Positions 1-8,521 of a DNA stretch of 64,000 nt are shown piece by piece. The notes below the pieces were generated by a model that saw only the letters and a program-made list of their open reading frames with translations, was not told where the DNA came from and searched no databases. How positions within the stretch are numbered: position 1 is the stretch's first letter; each line of letters starts with the position of its first letter. Position numbers and translations under genes: made by a program. Origin of the DNA: Trinickia terrae (GTDB lineage Bacteria; Pseudomonadota; Gammaproteobacteria; Burkholderiales; Burkholderiaceae); contig NZ_SWJE01000011.1 in NCBI RefSeq assembly GCF_005144415.1, positions 124,001-188,000 of the forward strand, given 5' to 3'.

Positions 1-863
1 TCTCGAGCCTCCTCGCCGAGCAGCCGGACGTGTTTCCGCCGCTTTACATCGGCATTGTGCGCGCGGCGGAGGGCACGAGCGACCTGCCGCGCTCGCTGCG
101 GCGCTACGTCGATTATCAATCGCGCATCGACGTGGTCCGCAACAAGCTCATCAGCGCCGCGATCTATCCGAGCATCCTGCTCGTCGTGGGCGGCGGCGTG
201 GCGGGCTTTCTGATCGGCTTCGTGGTGCCGCGTTTTGCGACCATCTACGAGGGCACGGGCCGGGCGCTGCCGTGGATGTCGCAGGCGCTGCTCGACTGGG
301 GCCGGTTCGCGGCGGCGCACGGCTTGCCGCTGCTGGCGGGCGCCGTCGCCGCCGCCGTGACGCTCGGCATGCTCGTGCGCGCCGCGATCGCCAAAGTCGG
401 CCTCGTGAGCCTCCTGGGGCGCATTCCGGTGCTCGGGCCGCACCTGCGCATCTACCAGCTCTCGCGGCTCTATCTGACGCTCGGCATGCTGCTCGAGGGC
501 GGCATTCCGATCGTCGCCGCGATGGAAACGGCCGGCGGGACGATCTCGCCCGCCTTGCGCGAGCGGCTTGCGCAGGCCCGGGCCGCCGTGCAGGCGGGCG
601 CGCCCCTGTCGGGCGCCTTCGACGCCGAAGGCCTCACCACGCCCATCTCGCTGCGGATGTTGCGCGTCGGCGAGCGCTCGGGGGAGCTCGGCAACATGCT
701 GACGCAATCCGCCGCGTTCTACGACGGCGAGATCAGCCGCTGGATCGACCGCTTCACCCGCCTGTTCGAGCCGCTGCTGATGTCGGCGATCGGCCTGGTC
801 GTCGGCACGATCGTGATCCTGCTCTATCTGCCGATCTTCGATCTTGCGGAGAGCCTGTCATGA
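1..863 (+). CDS. Type II secretion / type IV pilus inner-membrane platform protein (GspF/PilC family), 5' truncated
   Basis: Polytopic platform protein of a type IV filament machine; in this family it sits in the inner membrane and couples the ATPase to filament assembly. The frame is open from base 3 with no stop, so the gene begins before the window. Visible are a soluble segment, hydrophobic segments near bases 170-240 and 300-420, a second soluble repeat (LSRLYLTLGMLLEGGIPI is the typical second GspF-domain start) and a C-terminal membrane segment ending LIGLVV-type. Its stop overlaps the next start by 4 bases (ATGA), indicating a tight operon. GspF versus PilC versus MSHA-type cannot be settled from this protein alone. 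Confidence 0.9.
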   Translation, partial: SSLLAEQPDVFPPLYIGIVRAAEGTSDLPRSLRRYVDYQSRIDVVRNKLISAAIYPSILLVVGGGVAGFLIGFVVPRFATIYEGTGRALPWMSQALLDWGRFAAAHGLPLLAGAVAAAVTLGMLVRAAIAKVGLVSLLGRIPVLGPHLRIYQLSRLYLTLGMLLEGGIPIVAAMETAGGTISPALRERLAQARAAVQAGAPLSGAFDAEGLTTPISLRMLRVGERSGELGNMLTQSAAFYDGEISRWIDRFTRLFEPLLMSAIGLVVGTIVILLYLPIFDLAESLS

Positions 864-2545
864 CCGCTCAGACGACGGCGCCCGTGCTCGACGCCGAGCT
901 CCTGGGCCGCGCGCGCGCCGCGGCGTTGGCCACGCAGCGTCACCTCCTGGTCGAACTGGCGGAGTTGACCGGCGCGGAGCCTCGCCTGCTGCTGCTGGCC
1001 CTGGCGCGGCAGCTCGCCATGCGCGTCATCGAAACCGCGGAGATGCTGGCGCTGCAGCCGGTCTTCGACCGCGTGCCGCTCTCGCGCGCCATGCAGCGGC
1101 GCTGCGCCTTGCTGCGCGAAAGCGATGCGACGCTCGTCGGCGTGGTGACGAACCCGTTCGACCTCGATCTGCAGACCTGGCTGAGCTCGCAGGCGGGCGC
1201 CGCGATCGAGATCCGGCTCGCGCTGCCGTCCGACCTGCAGGCCTACCACGTCCGGATGGAGGAGTCCGCGCGCGCCGTCGACAGCCTCGTGACCAGCGGC
1301 GAGCCGACGCTGGCCGACGGACGCAGGGCCGAGGTGCTGTCCTTCGAGACGGTGAGCGAGGCCGCGAGCCCCGCGGTCAAGCTCGTGAACTCGACCCTCT
1401 ACGACGCGCTCAAGGCCGGCGCCTCGGACATCCACCTCGAGAGCACGGCGAGCGGTCTCGCCTTGAAATACCGCGTGGACGGCGTGCTCGACGCGGCGGC
1501 GACCATCAACGGCGTGGAGACTGCCGAGCAGGTGATCTCGCGCCTCAAGGTGCTCGCGGAGCTCGACATCGCGGAGCGGCGCGTCCCCCAGGACGGCAGC
1601 TTCCGGGTGGCGGCAGGCGGGCGCGACATCGACCTGCGCGTGTCGATCATGCCGAGCATTCACGGCGAGGACGCGGTGATCCGGATTCTCGACAAGCGCG
1701 CGATGATCGAGGCCTACGGCTCGCTCACGCTCGAGGCGCTCGGCTACGACAGCGAATCGCTGGCGGCGCTGCGCCGGCTTGCCGAGGAGCCCTACGGCAT
1801 GCTGCTCGTCACCGGCCCGACGGGCTCGGGCAAGACGACGACGCTGTACGCCGCGCTGACGGAGATTCACAACGGCCGCGACAAGATCATCACGATCGAG
1901 GACCCGGTCGAATACCAGCTGCCCGGCATCCTGCAGATTCCCGTCAACGAAAAGAAGGGGCTGACCTTCGCGCGCGGCCTGCGCTCGATCCTGCGGCACG
2001 ACCCGGACAAGATCATGGTGGGCGAGATCCGCGACCGCGAGACGGCCGAAATCGCCGTGCAGTCGGCGCTGACGGGCCACCTCGTCCTGACGACGGTGCA
2101 CGCCAACAACGTGTTCGACGTGTTCGGCCGCTTCAGCCACATGGGCATCGATCCGTATGCGTTCGTGTCGGCGCTCAACGGCATCTGGGCACAGCGGCTC
2201 CTGCGTTTCAACTGCACGCACTGCGCGGCGCCTTACGTTCCGGGCGACGCCGAGCTCGCGCGCCTCGGGCTGACCCGCGCGGATGTCGCCGATTTCGACT
2301 TCCGCCAGGGCGCCGGGTGCGGCGACTGCCGCGGCACCGGCTACCGCGGGCGCCGCGCGATCGCGGAAATCCTGATTCTCGACGACCAGATTCGCGACAT
2401 GGTCGTGGAGAAACAGCCGATCCGGCTCATCAAGGAGGCGGCCCGGAGGAACGGCACGCGTCACTTGCGCGAAGTGGCGCTGGCGCTCGTCAAGCGGGGC
2501 GAGACGACGCTTGCCGAAGTCAAGCGGGTGACGCTCAATGCTTGA
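860..2545 (+). CDS. Type II secretion / type IV pilus assembly ATPase (GspE/PulE family)
   Basis: Cytoplasmic hexameric ATPase driving pseudopilus or pilus assembly. The 561-residue protein has an N-terminal N1E-like region, then the PulE core: Walker A GPTGSGKTTT at about residue 319, Asp box and Walker B region (RSILRHDPDKIMVGEIRD), and a His box (ALTGHLVLTTVHANN). A tetracysteine zinc motif follows, CTHC near 452 and CGDC near 490, as in GspE/PilB. The start at 860 overlaps the upstream stop. Its end overlaps the next gene by 8 bases. The family is clear; the exact system is not. Confidence 0.93.
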   Translation: MTAQTTAPVLDAELLGRARAAALATQRHLLVELAELTGAEPRLLLLALARQLAMRVIETAEMLALQPVFDRVPLSRAMQRRCALLRESDATLVGVVTNPFDLDLQTWLSSQAGAAIEIRLALPSDLQAYHVRMEESARAVDSLVTSGEPTLADGRRAEVLSFETVSEAASPAVKLVNSTLYDALKAGASDIHLESTASGLALKYRVDGVLDAAATINGVETAEQVISRLKVLAELDIAERRVPQDGSFRVAAGGRDIDLRVSIMPSIHGEDAVIRILDKRAMIEAYGSLTLEALGYDSESLAALRRLAEEPYGMLLVTGPTGSGKTTTLYAALTEIHNGRDKIITIEDPVEYQLPGILQIPVNEKKGLTFARGLRSILRHDPDKIMVGEIRDRETAEIAVQSALTGHLVLTTVHANNVFDVFGRFSHMGIDPYAFVSALNGIWAQRLLRFNCTHCAAPYVPGDAELARLGLTRADVADFDFRQGAGCGDCRGTGYRGRRAIAEILILDDQIRDMVVEKQPIRLIKEAARRNGTRHLREVALALVKRGETTLAEVKRVTLNA

Positions 2546-3437
2546 ACCGATACGTGAACGTTTCACGGCCATCCGGCTGGGCGGACATTGCCGCCTCGAC
2601 CTCGCGCGCCGAGCGGTTTCGGTGCATCGCGTGGGCGGCTCGGGCAAGCTGGCCGCGCCGCGGGTGGCGGAGCTGCCGCTGCCCGAGCGGCTCGAGCGGC
2701 CAGGGGCCGCGCCGGACGAGCTGGCGGCGCTCATCGCCTCCGCGCTGGATGCGGCCGGCGGCGCGAGGCTGCCGGTCCATGCGACCTTCGGCGACGATCT
2801 CGTGCGCTATTTCATCGTCACGCCGCCGTCCAACGCGGCGCGCATGCAGGACCTGCGCGCCGCCGCCAACGTGCGCTTCCAGGCGCTGTACGGCGAGCCG
2901 GCCTCGGCCTGGCAGCTCGTGGCCGACTGGCAGGCCGGCACGCCGTTTCTCGCGTGCGCGGTCCCCGCGTCTTTCCACCGGGCGTTGCAGCTCGCGGTGA
3001 AGGCGCAACGCGGCTGCCTCGTGTCGGCGACGCCGAACTTCGTTGCCGCCTGGAATCGCTGGCGCCGTCAGCTCGGCGCCGATGCGTGGCTCGCGACGCT
3101 CGATAGCGGCGTGCTGACGCTCGGCCTCGTGGCCGGCTCGGCCGGCGCGGCCAGGCCGCGCCTCGCCGCGGTGCGCACGCTTGCGCTTCCCGGCGAGCTG
3201 CCGACGGCTGCCTGGCTGCGCGAGCAGGTGGCGCGCATTGCACTGCTCGACAACGTGCCGGCGCCGTCCGTCCTGCATCTCGACGGGCGGCAGCCGGATG
3301 CGTGGCAAGCGCTATCGCCGCATGCGCGGGAAGGGATGACCGTGCACTGGTGCGAGTCCGCGAATGCGGCGCCCCGCTTCGAAGGCATTCGCGCGTCGGT
3401 CGCGGCGTTCATCGCCGCGCGCGGAGCGATGCGATGA
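2538..3437 (+). CDS. PilM/GspL-like protein of the filament operon
   Basis: A 299-residue protein translated from an ATG inside the end of the ATPase gene. I see no signal peptide and no clear membrane segment, so it is probably cytoplasmic. Its place directly before PilN-, PilO- and PilP-like genes, and segments such as WLATLDSGVLTLGLV resembling the phosphate-1 strand of actin-fold proteins, suggest the PilM/GspL actin-like component that links the ATPase to the inner-membrane PilN/PilO dimer. This is inferred from order and fold-like features; sequence similarity is weak by eye. Its stop overlaps the next start by 4 bases. Confidence 0.6.
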   Translation: MLEPIRERFTAIRLGGHCRLDLARRAVSVHRVGGSGKLAAPRVAELPLPERLERPGAAPDELAALIASALDAAGGARLPVHATFGDDLVRYFIVTPPSNAARMQDLRAAANVRFQALYGEPASAWQLVADWQAGTPFLACAVPASFHRALQLAVKAQRGCLVSATPNFVAAWNRWRRQLGADAWLATLDSGVLTLGLVAGSAGAARPRLAAVRTLALPGELPTAAWLREQVARIALLDNVPAPSVLHLDGRQPDAWQALSPHAREGMTVHWCESANAAPRFEGIRASVAAFIAARGAMR

Positions 3438-3985
3438 AACACTTGCTCATCGATTTCGCTCCGTTCGGCTGGCGGCGCCAGCTCCATCGGATCCATCCGG
3501 CCGCGCGATGGCTGGCCATGGCGGGATTGCTGCTGTGCGTGCTCGCCGGCGTGCGCGCGCACAAGCTGCTCGGCCGCCTCGACGCGCTCGATGCGCAAGC
3601 GGCGCGTTACGCGGTCCGGGCGGCCGCGGCCGCCCGGGCGCCGGAGACGGCCACGCGCGAGCCCATCGACGCGAAGCAGGCGGCCGCCGTCAACGCGGCC
3701 GTCGCCCGCCTCAATCTGCCCTGGGACGACATTCTCAATGCGCTCGAAGCCGCCACGCCTTCGCAGGTCGCGGTGCTGTCGATCACGCCCGAGGCGGGCA
3801 GCGCGCTCATCAGGATCGAGGCCGAGGGAAACAACAGCGAGGACATGATCGCGTACCTCAAGGCGCTCGGGCGGCAGCCTCTGTTCGCACGCGTCTATCT
3901 GGTCAAGCACGAGCTCGCCAAGGACGGCATGGACGGCGTGTTCCGCTTTCAGATCGAAGCCGCATGGCGGGGGGGCGCCCCGTGA
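3434..3985 (+). CDS. PilN-like inner-membrane assembly protein
   Basis: A 183-residue bitopic protein: short cytoplasmic N-terminus (MKHLLIDFAPFGWRRQ), one membrane segment at about residues 25-42, then a periplasmic coiled-coil-like stretch and an alpha/beta domain. This architecture is that of PilN/GspL-C proteins, which dimerise with PilO and connect PilM to the secretin complex. The ATG at 3434 overlaps the previous stop (ATGA). The product is assigned from topology and operon position between the PilM-like and PilO-like genes; primary-sequence evidence is modest. Confidence 0.65.
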   Translation: MKHLLIDFAPFGWRRQLHRIHPAARWLAMAGLLLCVLAGVRAHKLLGRLDALDAQAARYAVRAAAAARAPETATREPIDAKQAAAVNAAVARLNLPWDDILNALEAATPSQVAVLSITPEAGSALIRIEAEGNNSEDMIAYLKALGRQPLFARVYLVKHELAKDGMDGVFRFQIEAAWRGGAP

Positions 3986-4581
3986 GGATGCCGAATCTTG
4001 CGCGGAGCCTGCTGCACCTGCGCCTGGCGCCGGGGCGGTTCGATACGGGCGCGCTGCTTGCCGGCGCATGCGCGCTGGGCGCCGCCGCGCTATGGTTCGG
4101 GCTGCTGCCCGGCATGTCGGCCCGCATCGATCAGCAGGCCCGCGCGGTGGCGCGCGCGCGGTCCGCGCCGGCGCCGGCGCGCGTCGTGCCGCCCGCGGCC
4201 CTGGCGGCGCAACGGCTGGCGGATTTCCACGGCGTGCTCGGCAACGCCGGGCGTACCGACGAGATCGTGACGCGCCTGTTCGAAGCGGCGGCCCAGACGG
4301 GCGTTGCCCTGAACAAAGCCGAGTACCGGCCGGCACACGATGCCGCGGGGCGCTACGACACCTACACGATCGTCTTGCCCGTCAAGGGCGACTACGCGAG
4401 CGTGCGGCGCTTTTGCGAGCAAGTCTTGCTGACGCTTCCCTATCTCGCGCTCGACGACATGCGCTTCAAGCGCAGCTCCGCCAATGACAGGAGCATCGAG
4501 GCGAGCCTGCGTTTCACCGCGTTCCTGCGCGCCGACGTCCCGGCGAGCACGCCCACCGCACCGGGCGAGGTGCGGCAATGA
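3982..4581 (+). CDS. PilO/GspM-like inner-membrane assembly protein
   Basis: A bitopic protein of 199 residues from GTG 3982 (which overlaps the upstream stop as GTGA), or 197 from ATG 3988. It has one N-terminal membrane segment (about residues 22-40), a short helical stretch rich in Ala and Arg, and a periplasmic ferredoxin-like domain with the GDYASVRRFCEQVLLTLPYL segment typical of PilO/GspM proteins. It should pair with the preceding PilN-like protein. The GTG is chosen for translational coupling, but ATG 3988 is equally possible. The stop overlaps the next ATG. Confidence 0.65.
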   Translation: MRMPNLARSLLHLRLAPGRFDTGALLAGACALGAAALWFGLLPGMSARIDQQARAVARARSAPAPARVVPPAALAAQRLADFHGVLGNAGRTDEIVTRLFEAAAQTGVALNKAEYRPAHDAAGRYDTYTIVLPVKGDYASVRRFCEQVLLTLPYLALDDMRFKRSSANDRSIEASLRFTAFLRADVPASTPTAPGEVRQ

Positions 4582-5093
4582 AGTCTCGGCACATCGTCCT
4601 CGCGCTCGCTTTCCTCGTGTGCGCCGCGCTGCTGGTTTTCGGCAACCGGAGTCCGTCGGACCCGGTCGTCGAGGCGGCGCCGCGCGCCAGGGCGCCGGGT
4701 GGGGCGCAGTCTCCGGGCGCCGCCGCTGTCGCCGGCATTGCGGCGCTGCGTTCGCGCGCGGTGCTTTTTGGCGGCGGGAACGGGCATCACGAGCTCTTCG
4801 GCAGCCTGTCGATACCGTCGCCGCTGCCCTCCGCGGCGCCGCCGCAAGCGGAGGTGCCGCCGCTGCCGCCGGGGCCGGTGGTGCCGAGCATCCCGTTCAT
4901 CTATCTCGGCAAGAAATCGTCGGACGGCGGGTGGGAGGTGTACCTGGCCCGCGGGGACGATACCTTGATCGTCCACGAGCAATCGATCATCGACGGCGCC
5001 TACCGGGTTCAGTCGATTGCGCCTCCGACCATGAAGATCGTCTACCTGCCCGCGAAACTGGTCCAGACCGTGGACATCGGCAGCGCGGACTGA
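4578..5093 (+). CDS. PilP/GspC-like periplasmic linker protein
   Basis: A 171-residue protein with an N-terminal hydrophobic segment (residues 5-21), a Pro/Ala-rich linker, and a small beta-rich C-terminal domain (about 105-168) containing FIYLGKKSSDGGWEVYLARG. This resembles the homology-region domain of GspC/PilP proteins, which bind the N0 domain of the secretin. Genes of this type are sometimes annotated as secretion system X translation initiation factor, a misleading name. It sits immediately before the secretin gene, as PilP does in pil operons. Confidence 0.65.
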   Translation: MKSRHIVLALAFLVCAALLVFGNRSPSDPVVEAAPRARAPGGAQSPGAAAVAGIAALRSRAVLFGGGNGHHELFGSLSIPSPLPSAAPPQAEVPPLPPGPVVPSIPFIYLGKKSSDGGWEVYLARGDDTLIVHEQSIIDGAYRVQSIAPPTMKIVYLPAKLVQTVDIGSAD

Positions 5094-5110
5094 ATCGCAC
5101 GATACGAGGA

Positions 5111-7630
5111 ATGGGACCGTTGCCTTCGCAATTTTCTATGCAAAACACACTTGAATTCCGCTGCGGCTTCGCGCCGGGCCATTGGCGGCGGCTCGCGATC
5201 GTCGTCGCTTTGCCGATGCTCCTGATCGGCTGCGCGGCGGAAAAGGCCTATCGCAGCGGGCAGGACTTCGTCGCCCAGGGCAAGCTCGACGAAGGGATGG
5301 CCAAGCTTCAGGAGGCCGTCACGCGGGAGCCGCATGACGCGCAATATCGTTCGGCGTGGCTGGCTGCGCGCGAGCAGGCGCTGCTTCGCTACAACGATGA
5401 GGGCGACCGTCTGGCCGCCGACGGCTCGTACGCCGCCGCGCGCAAGGCCTACCAGCATGCGCTCGGCGTCGATCCCGCCAACGAGCGCGCGCTGGCGGGC
5501 CTGGTGGCGCTCCAGAACGCGGCGCGGCTCAACGCGCTGGTCGATCGCGCGCAGGCCCTTGCCGCGAAGAAGAACATCGACGGCGCGCGCCGCTTGTTGA
5601 CGGAGGTGCTGACCGAGGCGCCGGCGCAGCGGCGCGCCCTGGCGCTCGAGCGCCAGCTCGATGCCGGCGGCACGGGAGCGGCGCGCGTCGAGACGGCGCT
5701 CGCCAGCGCGTACCGCAAGCCCATCCGCATCGACTTCAAGGATGCCCCGCTCAAGCAGGTATTCGAGATCATCTCGCGCACCTCGGGGCTCAACTTCCTG
5801 TTCGACAAGGATGTGAAAACGGACCAGCGCACCTCGATCTTTCTCAAGAACAGCACGATCGAGGCAGCCGTGCGCTACGTGCTGGCGACGAACCAGCTCG
5901 CGCAGCAGGTCCTCGACGAGAACACGGTGCTGATCTACCCGAACACCGCCGCCAAGCTGAAGGACTACCAGGAGCTCGCGGTCCGCACGTTCTATCTTTC
6001 GAATGCGGAGGCGAAGACGGTCGCCAATACGCTGAAGACGATCCTCAAGTCGCACGACGTCGTCATCGACGAGAAGCTCAACATGGTGATCGTGCGCGAC
6101 ACGCCCGAGGCCATCAAGCTGGCCGAGAAGCTCGTCGCGCTCGAGGACGTGCCCGAGCCGGAAGTGATGCTGGAGGTCGAGGTGCTGGAGGTGCAGCGCA
6201 ACAGCACGCTGAATCTGGGCGTCGCGTGGCCGGGCTCGGTGACGGTGGCGCCGCAGCCGCTCGGCAGTGTGATCGGCAGCACCAGCTCGTCTTCGACCAC
6301 GACCTCGACCTCGACCGGCACGACTTCGGGAAGCGGCTCGTCGCCGGCCCTCTCGCTCAGCGACTTGCTGCATCAGACCAGCCGCAGCCTCGGCGTCTCG
6401 TCCCTGTCGGCCACGGCGAACGCGAACCTGCAGGACTCCACCGCCAAGCTGCTGACGAACCCGCGCATCCGCGTGCGCAATCACGAGAAGGCCAAGATCC
6501 TGATCGGCGAGCGCGTGCCGAACATCACGTCGACCGCGACCTCGACGGGCTTCGTCTCGCAGTCCGTCAATTACCTCGATGTCGGCCTGACGCTGAACGT
6601 CGAGCCGGCGATCTACCTCGACGATTCGGTCGGCATCAAGGTGTCGCTCGAGGTCAGCAGCCTGCTCAACCAGATCACGGGCAGCTCCGGCACGACCGCC
6701 TACGAGATCGGCACGCGCACGGCCAGCACCGTGCTGCAGCTGAAAAACGGCGAGACCGACGTGCTGGCCGGCCTCATCGACAGCGAGGAGCGCACCTCCG
6801 GCAACAAGATTCCCGGCTTCGGCAATCTGCCCGTTCTCGGCCGGCTGTTCGGGGCGTCCACCGACGACGACAAGAACACGGAAATCGTCCTGGCGATCAC
6901 GCCGCATCTGGTCCGCAACGTCCGGCGTCCGGACGCCGATCTCGCCTATTTCACGGCCGGCACGGAATCGAACGCGCAAAGCATGATCCAGTCGAATGGC
7001 GTTGGCTCAGCTGGGCCGGCAATTGCAGCGCCTGCGCCTGCGACGCCCGCCGACACCGCCGCGCGCAACGCGTCGGACGCTGCGCAAACGGGCGGCAGCG
7101 GGGCTTCCGGAAGCAGCGCCGCCAATGCAGCGAACAGCGCCTACAACGCGGGGAACAGCGCCGTCGAGGGCGCCGGGACCGATACGGGGGGGCTCGGCGG
7201 CGGCGGGAGCGGCACTGCCCAGATGTCGATCCAGGGTCCGCCGCAGGTCAAGGTGGGCGATTCGCTGACGGTGGCGATCCTGATGCAGGCGGACCAGCCT
7301 GTGACGAGCGTGCCGGCGACAGTCACCTTCGACAGCACGAAGCTGCAATTTACGGGCGTGACCGAAGGCGATTTCCTGAAGCAGGGCGGCGCGCCCACGA
7401 GCTTTTCGAGCCGCCTGGGGCAGGGCGGTCAGCTGACGCTCGCCGATACGGCGACGGGCGGCGCCGGCGCATCGGCGCAAGGCACGTTCGCGGTGCTGAC
7501 GTTCCGCGCGCTCGCGCCGGCTGCGCAAACGGCTATCAAAGTGCAGCCCGGCGCCGTTACCAGCGCGGGCGGCGCGGCGGTCGCGGCGTCGCCGCCGTCC
7601 CCGTACGACGTCGCGGTGGCTTCGCCATGA
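5111..7630 (+). CDS. Lipoprotein secretin with C-terminal cohesin-like domain (GspD/PilQ/MshL-like)
   Basis: Outer-membrane secretin of the filament system, 839 residues. An N-terminal hydrophobic segment ends in a lipobox, LLIGC with Cys at residue 41, so it is probably a lipoprotein. TPR-like helices follow (about 45-190), then an STN/N0 domain (about 206-290), an N1 domain, a Ser/Thr-rich loop, and the secretin barrel with NGETDVLAGLI and IPGFGNLPVLGRLF (to about 606). After an Ala/Ser/Gly-rich linker, residues about 704-820 form a cohesin-type beta domain (VKVGDSLTVAILM, VTFDSTKLQFTGV). ATG 5111 has GAGGA directly adjacent; ATG 5138 is an alternative start without a visible ribosome site. 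Confidence 0.88.
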   Translation: MGPLPSQFSMQNTLEFRCGFAPGHWRRLAIVVALPMLLIGCAAEKAYRSGQDFVAQGKLDEGMAKLQEAVTREPHDAQYRSAWLAAREQALLRYNDEGDRLAADGSYAAARKAYQHALGVDPANERALAGLVALQNAARLNALVDRAQALAAKKNIDGARRLLTEVLTEAPAQRRALALERQLDAGGTGAARVETALASAYRKPIRIDFKDAPLKQVFEIISRTSGLNFLFDKDVKTDQRTSIFLKNSTIEAAVRYVLATNQLAQQVLDENTVLIYPNTAAKLKDYQELAVRTFYLSNAEAKTVANTLKTILKSHDVVIDEKLNMVIVRDTPEAIKLAEKLVALEDVPEPEVMLEVEVLEVQRNSTLNLGVAWPGSVTVAPQPLGSVIGSTSSSSTTTSTSTGTTSGSGSSPALSLSDLLHQTSRSLGVSSLSATANANLQDSTAKLLTNPRIRVRNHEKAKILIGERVPNITSTATSTGFVSQSVNYLDVGLTLNVEPAIYLDDSVGIKVSLEVSSLLNQITGSSGTTAYEIGTRTASTVLQLKNGETDVLAGLIDSEERTSGNKIPGFGNLPVLGRLFGASTDDDKNTEIVLAITPHLVRNVRRPDADLAYFTAGTESNAQSMIQSNGVGSAGPAIAAPAPATPADTAARNASDAAQTGGSGASGSSAANAANSAYNAGNSAVEGAGTDTGGLGGGGSGTAQMSIQGPPQVKVGDSLTVAILMQADQPVTSVPATVTFDSTKLQFTGVTEGDFLKQGGAPTSFSSRLGQGGQLTLADTATGGAGASAQGTFAVLTFRALAPAAQTAIKVQPGAVTSAGGAAVAASPPSPYDVAVASP

Positions 7631-8130
7631 CGGCGAGCCGATGCCGGCATGCCCGCGGCAGGCAAGCGCAAGGCTTTACGCTGATCGAGCTGCTCATCAC
7701 GCTCGCCGTTCTCGGCATGCTCGCCGCCATGACGGTGCCCGTGGCGCAGGTCATGCGCCAGCGCGAACGCGAGCAGGCGCTGCGCTCAGCCCTGCACGAA
7801 ATACGCGGCGCCATCGACGCGTACCAGGCAGCAAGCAAGGAAGGGCGCGTGCCCAAGGAGGCGGGCGCCACCGGCTACCCGCCGTCGCTCGACATCCTCG
7901 TGCAGGGCGTGGTGGATCAGCGCGATCTCAAAGAGCACAAGATCTACTTCCTGCGCCGCATTCCGCGCGACCCGATGAACAGCGACGCCGAGCTCAGCGA
8001 CGCCGCCACCTGGGGCAAGCGCAGCTATGCGAGCGAGCCCGACGACCCGCAAGAAGGCGACGACGTGTACGACGTCTACTCGACCTCGATGGGCATCGGG
8101 CTCGACGGCGTTCCTTACCGGAAATGGTGA
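7627..8130 (+). CDS. Pseudopilin / type II secretion GspG-like prepilin
   Basis: A 167-residue protein with a short basic leader and the class III prepilin signal QGFTLIELLITLAVLGMLAA; a prepilin peptidase would cleave after the Gly and methylate the Phe. The Glu at mature position 5 is present. The C-terminal part has a GspG-like globular region with DPMNSDAEL and a Tyr/Asp-rich end. The ATG overlaps the secretin stop. It is probably the major or a minor pseudopilin; no prepilin peptidase gene is present in the window. Confidence 0.88.
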   Translation: MTASRCRHARGRQAQGFTLIELLITLAVLGMLAAMTVPVAQVMRQREREQALRSALHEIRGAIDAYQAASKEGRVPKEAGATGYPPSLDILVQGVVDQRDLKEHKIYFLRRIPRDPMNSDAELSDAATWGKRSYASEPDDPQEGDDVYDVYSTSMGIGLDGVPYRKW

Positions 8131-8519
8131 AAGAGATGGCGAGGCGCTTCTCCGCGAAGGGATTCACGCTGATCGAGCTGCTGATCGTGCTGGCCGTGAT
8201 CGCGCTGATGCTCACGCTCGCGCTGCCCGAGTATCTTCACTCGGTCGAAGCGTCGAAGGACAAGATCCTGGCCGAGAACCTGCTCGTGACGCGCGACGCC
8301 ATCGACAAGTTCTACGGCGACGCAGGGCGGTATCCGGAGTCGTTGCAGGAGCTCGTGGACAAGCATTACCTGCGGTCGCTGCCCGTCGACCCGGTCACGG
8401 ACAGCACGGCCACCTGGCACATCGTGCCGCCCGAGGAGCAGTTTCCCGGCAACGTCTACGACATCAAGAGCGGTGCGCAGGGCGCGAATCGCGACGGCAA
8501 GCCGTACGAGGACATGTAG
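8124..8519 (+). CDS. Pseudopilin / prepilin GspG-like protein
   Basis: A 131-residue protein with prepilin signal KGFTLIELLIVLAVIALMLT and a short globular domain (YPESLQELVDKHYLRSLPVDP) typical of GspG-type pseudopilins, whose calcium-site loop lies near the C-terminus. It starts at ATG 8124 inside the end of the previous gene, or at ATG 8136, which leaves a 12-residue-shorter start region. The similarity to the preceding pseudopilin indicates a tandem duplication of the pseudopilin type. It is the likeliest major subunit because it is the most GspG-like of the three. Confidence 0.87.
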   Translation: MVKEMARRFSAKGFTLIELLIVLAVIALMLTLALPEYLHSVEASKDKILAENLLVTRDAIDKFYGDAGRYPESLQELVDKHYLRSLPVDPVTDSTATWHIVPPEEQFPGNVYDIKSGAQGANRDGKPYEDM

Positions 8520-8521
8520 AC

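Noticed and set aside
824-2734. Long minus-strand open frame opposite the ATPase gene
   Set aside because: It is a GC-rich shadow of the ATPase gene: Arg/Ala-rich, without domain features, while the plus strand holds clear Walker and zinc motifs.
5042-6979. Long minus-strand open frame opposite the secretin gene
   Set aside because: Low-complexity Arg/His/Asp-rich translation typical of antisense to a GC-rich gene; the secretin on the plus strand is unmistakable.
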